Both the position numbers and the translations under genes were made by a program. This document shows positions 57,680 through 64,000 of a stretch of DNA of 64,000 nt, one piece after another; the stretch's first letter is position 1, and the number at the start of each line of letters is the position of its first letter. The stretch comes from Diplocarpon mali (Eukaryota > Ascomycota > Leotiomycetes > Helotiales > Drepanopezizaceae). A model generated the notes under the pieces. The model was not told where the DNA came from and made no database searches. It saw nothing but the letters and a program-made list of their open reading frames with translations. The stretch is from NCBI GenBank assembly GCA_024741835.1, contig JAENRP010000214.1, positions 1-64,000 on the forward strand, written 5' to 3'.

Positions 57680-60600
57680 CTAGAGGTTTAATAAACGAAT
57701 AAAGCTCTTAAACTTCTGGCGGTCCAGGTTCTTAGTAAGCCTATTTGCGTATATCTCCTTAGTAGGGAGGTAGATTATTTAAAAGCTTCCTTTTTAATAC
57801 TCTTAGCAGATCTATATATTGCTAATTTCGATATATCAAAGGCTTATTTTAATCTTCTCATTCTCTATAACAATTAGCCGAATCGTCTATTAGTTGTTGC
57901 AATATATATTCTATTTAAAGAGGGAGTCTATGCGAATCTCCTTAAAGAGGCGTTTTATAGCTATTATCTCCTTTGCAGTAGAAACTATACTATAGAGTTC
58001 TGCTTTAGTAGAGGAGAGCGTGATAGTCGCTTGGCGATTCGCTTTCTAAATAATCGGTTCTTCAAATAGGAAGAAGATATATCCTTAGGAGGATCTGCAG
58101 GTCTCTCGGTCATCTCTAAAAGAAGCATCTAAAGATGCGACCAGTTGGTATTCCTTAGCCTTAAAGCTATAAGCAATTCTTAAGAAGCGCGTGCTATATA
58201 GGTATTAAAGCGTCTAATCCGCGGCTAAGAGGTATTTAAAGCTTGGATTAGTTAGGAAGAAAGATAGTTAGGAGGCTGCGAATGCAATATCTAGGCGTAT
58301 TATAATTGCTATATAGAAAATAGAGCCTATTTTCTCTTAATACTCCTTTACCTTTTCTAAGGAAGCTTGCCTTAAGTTCTTAACAAACTCCTTCTTTAAT
58401 AGTAGAGTACTAAGCACTCTCCTTATATTAGCTTTAAACTTTTAAGCGATCTTCTTAATATAGGTATTATAAACTAAGGAGATCCTCTTTGCCTTCTTAT
58501 TTTAAATAATCCTTACTCTAAGGAACTAGGAGATATCTCCTATAATAATAAGCTCGTACGCCCTCTTTAGGTCTTCAATTAGACGAGTCGCCTGATCTAG
58601 GTTAAAGGCCTTATATAATACTTGAATATCGTCGATATAAAATACTATAAAGACTATATAATCCTTTATTATGAAAATACAAGGCTCTTCGCTTAGTGGC
58701 TTAAGTTAAAGGCCCTTAAGCGTTCCTGCGAAGTTCCTATACTATAGCGCTAGAGAGTCTTTTAGCTTATAGAGCGCGCGGTCCAGTTCTACTACTATAC
58801 TAGGGCGCTTAAAGCCATCTAGTAGGAAGCACGTGACTAAAGCACTCCTTAGGTCTCTAAGAGCGTTGACGAATGTGTTAACGATATCGAACTACTTTAC
58901 TTCTATATCGAAGTATATAGCAAGCGCTATTAGTACTTTAAAAGACCTTACTGCGAGCGTGGCTGCGTAGGTTGAGAAAATTAAAGCTTTGTCTTAAAGA
59001 TCCCTTTGCATAATTAGCTATAATCGGCACTTTAGAAGCTCACTAAAGCTATTGACCTTATAGGTAAAAACCTATTTCAATAGTATCGGCAGGGGCTTTG
59101 AGTAATCCCTTTGCATAATTCTTTAGCAACTCTGAGATTTTAAATTCCTAATCTCCTAGCGCCCTCCTTCTTTAAATCGTTCGCTAAAAGGGTACTTCTC
59201 TAGGTTTAGCCATCCTTTTAAAGGCTTCGGCAAAGAGCCTTAGTACTATAGGCGGTTAGAAGACTGCACTCTGTCCTTTGCCTAACTATTAACTATAGCT
59301 TTAATAATTGCATAAACTGTCAAATAGTCCTTCCTATCCTCCCTTATCTATTCGTTCGCTTAAAAGGTTGATATAAACTCTTATGCATATAGGGAGTAGG
59401 GTAAATTAATATTACTTTAGAAGAGTATATACTTTAGAGTAGTAGTGTACACTTTTAAAGTCTCCTATTGCTTAACGCTTAAGTGTCTTATCCTCTTTTG
59501 CCTAAGAAGAGGGAGTTTCTCCTTGCGCTTTTCTCTATAGGTCTCTTCCTCTATTTTTATTATTACTAAAGGTTCCTTTAAGAGTCTAGGTGGCTTTGTC
59601 TTTTAAGCCTATAGTCTCTGAGCTAGTATTACAACTTAAGGTATTATATTATTAAGGCCTACTCCTTTTACTAGGTCGCTTTTTATAAGACTGTTAAAGC
59701 TCTTCCTAGATCTTAGCGGTAGTACCTCTAGCCTTCTACCAGAGTTTATTAAGGCCTGCCTTTATAATTGAAGATTCTGTCTTAAAGCCCTTAAGCCATT
59801 TCTATTCTTATATAGAATAGCGGCTAGAGATCTGCCGATCGCCTTATAGAACTTGTCTTTAGAGACTCCCTTAAAGTCGTCTACGGTTCCTTCTTCGATA
59901 GGGCTTCTATAAGGAATCATCACCCTTAAGCTTTAGTCGCTATTTGCCTTCTTAAAGACTGGCGAAGTGGCTTCTAGTTCGCTTGCTTTTACCTTTGAGT
60001 TTTTAAGCAGGTCTTTTAAAGAATTTGGATTTAAGTTAAGACCTTTTATATTATTAATTAAAGGCTATAGAGTAGCGTCGGTCTGCGATATAGGCTCTTT
60101 CTATATAGCGGCTTCTTCTACAGCGATTGCATTCAGCCCTGCGATAAGCTCTGATTCCTTGAAAATGCCTTCGAACTTAGCGTCCTAAGCTCCCTCTCCC
60201 TCTTTAATCAATTAAAGGGTTATCTTAAGTTCTTAGTGCGATATAGGGTTTGCGCGCTTAGCTTCTGGACTATAGAAGAGAGACTTATCGAATTCGATAT
60301 TATAAGTTATTATTACTTACTAAAGCATAGGAACCTAGATTCTATAAATATTAAAGGTAATATATCCAATTAAGTAACCTAAGTGCCCTTATGGTTCAAT
60401 TTTAAAGGTTCGGCAGTCCCTTCCTACCTCCCTCTCCCTAATTAAAGGGTATGCGTAAGCACTATATATATAAATGCAACTCCAGTTAGGCTTTAAGCTT
60501 ACTGTCATCTGCTTAATAAGCAGCGGCTTATAAAATCGAAAATACTATTTAAACCAACTATAGAAAGCCTCGCTTAATAAGATCATCTTCTTCCTAGCAA

Positions 60601-63193
60601 GTAGGGAGATATTGTAAAGGTATATAGTAGCCTTTATAACCTTTGGCCAAAGGCTTGCTAAAAGCTTAGCATAGATCCTTATTTTAATAAAGCGTTTAAT
60701 CAACTCCCTTTCTGCTTGCTCTACGCCTCTATTAAGTTGGTATATATAAGCGGGAGTAAGCTCTAAATCGATTCCTTCCTCTTTTACCTATCTTTAGTAC
60801 TTTATAAGAGAGTCTTCCCTTAGGGAGATTACTAAAGTATTATTATCTTATCTAATTTTGCAAATGGAAAGCCTATATTAGCGTTTTACCTATGCTTTAA
60901 AGGCCTAAAGGACCTTTATAACTATATCTTTGCCCTTCGATCTTAGTAGGAATGTCTAAAGTATACTACTATACTCGTCCTTAATTAAAAGAACCTACGA
61001 GCAACTATTATATAAGTTATTTAAAAAGTTAAAGAGATCTTAGGAGATCTTAAAGAAGGGCCTTAAAGATCGGTTCTTAAAGGTAGTATAAGAAATAACT
61101 TGCTTAGTAGACGCTACTATATATATAAGGCACTCTAGCCTTTATATTCCCTTGATCTTCACTCCCTTAGCGCACTTAACTAGCGCTTAAAGAGCCTTTG
61201 CGCCTAGGTAGCTAGCGCAAAGGTGCTAAGTGTATATATTATTATCCCGCACCTTAATAGGTATATAGCTAGACTAGAACCTATTATAAAGCGTTATCTT
61301 AGCTATAGGGAATGCTATTAAGGCAAAGAAGTCATATTAAAGTATATTTAGAAGATCTAAATAGTTGATAGGCTTATATTTAAAGAAAACGAGATTATAG
61401 CAACGCTCTAACTAAGCTTACTTTATAGAATCTCTAATGCTCCTAAAGCGCAAAGTAAGGTCTACCTTAGAGTATTAAAAACCCTTATTCGTAAGGAGCC
61501 TTTCTAAGATAATATTAGTAGTAAACTCCTTTATAATAGTAATGTTATAAAGCGTTATCCCTATAGGAGAGCCGTTATACTATAAAAGAGAGTCCGCTAT
61601 ATATCTATTACCTCTCCTAATGATTAGGAGTCTTAAGGTACCTGCTTTAATATATTATTATAAGTCGCCAGAAGGCTTAAAGGTGCCTGCGACGAGTAAA
61701 TCCTTTGAATTAACGATATAAGTGGCCGCGCAATTATTAAAGAGTGTACTTAAGGAAAGCGGGTGGCATTTTAGCTTAAAGAGGTAGTAGACGTTAAATG
61801 ATTTTTTAAAAGCATTAAAGGCAAAGGGATCTATTACTATAAAGACTGGTGAGTTCTCCCTTTTGCTGCTTAAACCATCCTCCCTAGAGGCTAAAGCCTT
61901 TCCTTTGAATTTGTTAATTGCTATTACCGCAATATCATTCTCCTTAAGCCATGCTTAAAGACCTTTGAACTAGTCTCTTGCGTTTAAAGCCTTTTGTATT
62001 CGTAGGACCTCCTCTCGCAAGGAGAGAACCTTTATATTTTCCTTACGCCTATCTATAGTATATAACAGTTTCTAATAGTCCTAGGGCTTCTAATAGTGAT
62101 TTTTAGAGCCTTTATAAGGGCACTTGGGCCTGATCTCCCTCTTAGAGCTTATAGAGCGATTTTAGGAGCTACTTGCTAAAGCCTGCGAAGGGGTTTCGGC
62201 ATCTAAGAGAGACTCTTAAGTAGTAAAAACTACTAGCCCTTTATTATCGATCGCTCTATTAGATTCAATGCCTGCTAGGGCGCGGCTTAGCTGCATTAGG
62301 TCGTGCTTATATAGGGTTCCTATCTGCTTATTAGTGATAATTTCCTCCTTTAAGCGAGTCGCCTAACTCAGATTAATCTTTACTATAACTGAGTCTAAAA
62401 AGTTAGTAACTCTTAATCTCCCTTTGATCTTAGGAAGATTGTATTACTTTGCTAGGCGGTACGCCTCCTGCTACTCCTAGATCTACTGCTAAGTATTAGT
62501 TCTTCTAATTTTGCCTTAGTGTAGTATATCGTAGTATTAAAGCCTTATCTAAGACTAAATAGCCTTATCAAAAGGCGCAATATTACGCTTTAAGATAGAT
62601 ACTAGGCCTTAAAGTAAGAGTTACTAATTAATCAAATTAGTATACGGGTTATTAGCAGTAGTTCCACTTATAAGAGTATTTTTATCAGGTATTAAGGAGA
62701 AGAGCTTCTCAGCTTAGATTTGTACTTAAGCTATCGTAGAAGCTAGGAGCGTTCTATTAACAGTCTTAAAGACCTATTCTAAGAGTAGCTTATAGTATTT
62801 GCGTTAGGTCTTCTAAGTTTCCTTACGCAGGTGGTACTCCTTTATTAGGATTTTATATTCATCTTTAATATCCTTATAAGAAGCCTATAAAGGAGGAGCC
62901 TTTAACGGATCTCCTAAGGGAAAGCGGGCGTAAATCTATTCGGATAGAGTCGCCGCATACTCTTTATACGACCTTGCGTATACTATGCAAAGGTTAGCTG
63001 TTTCCAATTCCTTAAGCTCTTATATAAAGGGAGCTTAAGGCTCGGTCTTTATAATTGACTTAAATAGGAGTCTTAGATCGGCAAAAATAGTGATATTATA
63101 AAGCTTAGCAAAGAATATATATTTACTAAACCACTTTACCTAAGAGGTAAAGGTATTAAAGTAAGGCTTAAAGATGCTTAAAGAGTCAGACAT
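57680..63193 (-). pseudogene. C2 gag-pol polyprotein (1838 codons, Copia)
   Basis: The minus frame runs from ATG 63193 (MSDSLSIFKPYFNTF) to TAG 57680-57682 (after SFIRLLNL), 5514 bp in one register. Gag ends in a Cys/His segment (KCPYKGSKNHY near 62125). Protease is suggested by CAATYIVNSKDLLVAGTFKP near 61700. Integrase has SYLGAKALQALVKCAKG, LLIKDEYSS..QTFLL, ICKIR.DNNTLVI and GVEQAERELIKRFIKI, then LWPKVIKATIYLYN. RT has an intact YIDD box at 58628-58639 with LDQATRLIEDLKRAYEL. RNase H ends IIYLPTKEIYANRLTKNLDR near 57740. Gln-position TAA/TAG stops make it inactive, but it looks less heavily mutated than C1. Confidence 0.9.
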
Positions 63194-63386
63194 TTTAAAT
63201 AGAATCTAATAAAAAAGGTTAGGTATATAAATAAGGTTTGCAAATAAGGTTCAATCAGAAAATAGAGATTTATTAATTAAAAATAAAGGTCCTTTAAGTT
63301 ATTATAAGTACTCGAAAAGTCGGTCAGGAGCTCGAAGGGCCCTTTAGCCGGTTGCATATAAAGAGAAAGCATATTAAAGTGCTTAT

Positions 63387-63398
63387 AAGGCTTATAAC
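63387..63398 (-). other. C2 primer-binding site, half-tRNA initiator-Met type
   Basis: Minus strand GTTATAAGCCTT directly after the 5' LTR, as in C1. It is compatible with GTTATGAGCC, complementary to the initiator tRNA-Met anticodon arm, after one G-to-A change. Confidence 0.55.
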
Positions 63399-63598
63399 TA
63401 TAGTACAGTTGGCTAAAGGGCCTTTATTAGGTCGCTTAAGAGGCTCGCTAATATAGATAAAGATAATTAATTATATTATTATCTAATATATATATAGTAA
63501 AGAGACTTCAGAAAGAAAAGGGAGAGTCTATGACTTAACAGGAGTCATATGGAGGGTCTCCAGAATAAGTGGAGACTCCGCCCATTCTGCACGATATA
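63399..63598 (-). repeat. C2 5' LTR
   Basis: 200 bp, plus strand TATAGTACAGTTGGC to CTGCACGATATA. The right outer end is the less mutated part (GGAGGGTCTCCAGAATAAGT versus AAAGGGTCTTTAGAATAAGT in the left copy). Confidence 0.9.
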
Positions 63599-63997
63599 TT
63601 TGCATAATAGCGCGCTAAGTATATTACTATACGAAAATCATTGCGACCTACTAACGCTTATAGGCAAGCGTTCTTAAAGGGGGGAGGTAGTATAATAGCT
63701 GCACCTCCACTTAGTGCAATTACTTAAGAGTATAGCATTTTAAGGTTTCGCAATCTCGATTTAATATAGGGTTATTTCAAATCGACCCTAAAGGTATAAA
63801 AGGATATTCTTATATAATATTATATAAACGGATAAAGAGCCTTAAGCTGCTTATATATATAAGGAAGAAGGGCTCTCCCCTAAGGAGGGTTCTCTAACTT
63901 CTTCGTTTCCTTCGTATTAGACCTATAGAATACGCCTTTTGCACCACTTCTTACTCCCATACTTGATCCCGCACTTCGGCGGTTCTGTGTCGTTACA
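63599..63997 (+). mobile_element. G4: polypurine tract and 3' LTR of a further Gypsy-type element
   Basis: After 80 bp of unassigned sequence, AAAGGGGGGAGGTAG (63676-63690) is a strong polypurine tract. An LTR of about 307 bp follows (63691-63997), starting TATAATAGCTGC and ending GTCGTTACA, i.e. TGTAA...TTACA before RIP. It contains a TATA-like TATATATATAAGGAAGAAGG and a CT-rich part. Its internal region to the left is interrupted by C2; the 5' LTR is not seen. Only three bases follow. Confidence 0.7.
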
Positions 63998-64000
63998 CGA

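Larger units (their letters stand above)
56025..63598 (-). mobile_element. C2: Ty1/Copia retrotransposon, complete, minus strand
   Basis: Direct 200-bp LTRs (56025-56224 and 63399-63598) enclose a primer-binding site, one 1838-codon gag-pol frame on the minus strand, and a 1.45-kb GC-rich 3' region. A purine tract (minus strand AATTAAAGGG) touches the 3' LTR. Flanks ACTATTT (left) and TTTGCAT (right) share only TTT, so no proper TSD is visible. Confidence 0.88.

Noticed and set aside
1..64000. Mitochondrial or bacterial AT-rich DNA.
   Set aside because: All recognisable content is nuclear-type Gypsy and Copia retrotransposons, with a CpA-to-TpA mutation pattern typical of fungal RIP.

Overview
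This 64-kb window is a pure transposon landscape. I found no host gene, rRNA, tRNA or CRISPR array. The organism is most likely a filamentous ascomycete with strong repeat-induced point mutation (RIP). The DNA is AT-rich with few CpA/TpG dinucleotides. Every long reading frame recognisable as a retrotransposon gene is broken mainly by TAA/TAG where Gln codons are expected, and repeat copies differ mostly by C/T and G/A transitions. All coding calls are therefore RIP-mutated pseudogenes. 'Codons' below means length of the frame with these stops read through; no intact protein is claimed.

The layout is a set of nested LTR retrotransposons that can be solved from target-site duplications (TSDs). 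G1, an old Ty3/Gypsy chromovirus (5898-7845 and 54617-54823), was hit by C1, a minus-strand Copia (308-5897), and by G2, another Gypsy chromovirus (7846-54616, TSD GGTAT). Its chromodomain reads straight across the G2 insertion. G2 contains giant-element copy 1 (8245-24032, TSD CTAG), giant-element copy 2 (27318-43064, TSD GTAA) and C3, a minus-strand Copia (44750-52817, TSD CCTCC). The 3' end of a third giant copy (1-307) lies in C1, which also carries a solo LTR of its own family (4479-4670). After an assembly gap (54824-54914) come a gag-like remnant, a minus-strand Copia C2 (56025-63598) and the 3' LTR of a further element, G4 (to 63997).

The most unusual object is the giant Gypsy-like element, about 15.8 kb with 245-246-bp LTRs. 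After gag (875 codons) and an overlapping pol (RT, RNase H, integrase) it carries two extra reading frames of 1098 and about 1140 codons. These are homologous to each other along their length, and I do not recognise them as any known family. ORF lengths match in both copies (ORF4 differs by 3 codons) despite RIP.

The second unusual object is a short perfect-type palindrome, 11-bp arms ACTCGCAGGCC / GGCCTGCGAGT around one base. It occurs about 14 times per giant element, five times in G2 and nine times in a cluster in C1. It is nearly always in the same reading frame, encoding T-R-R-P-G-L-R-V-like octapeptides at domain borders. Because it is self-complementary, it encodes the same peptide in either orientation. 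Finally, in four full-length families the outer half of each LTR is less RIP-mutated than the inner half, which suggests an edge effect of RIP.
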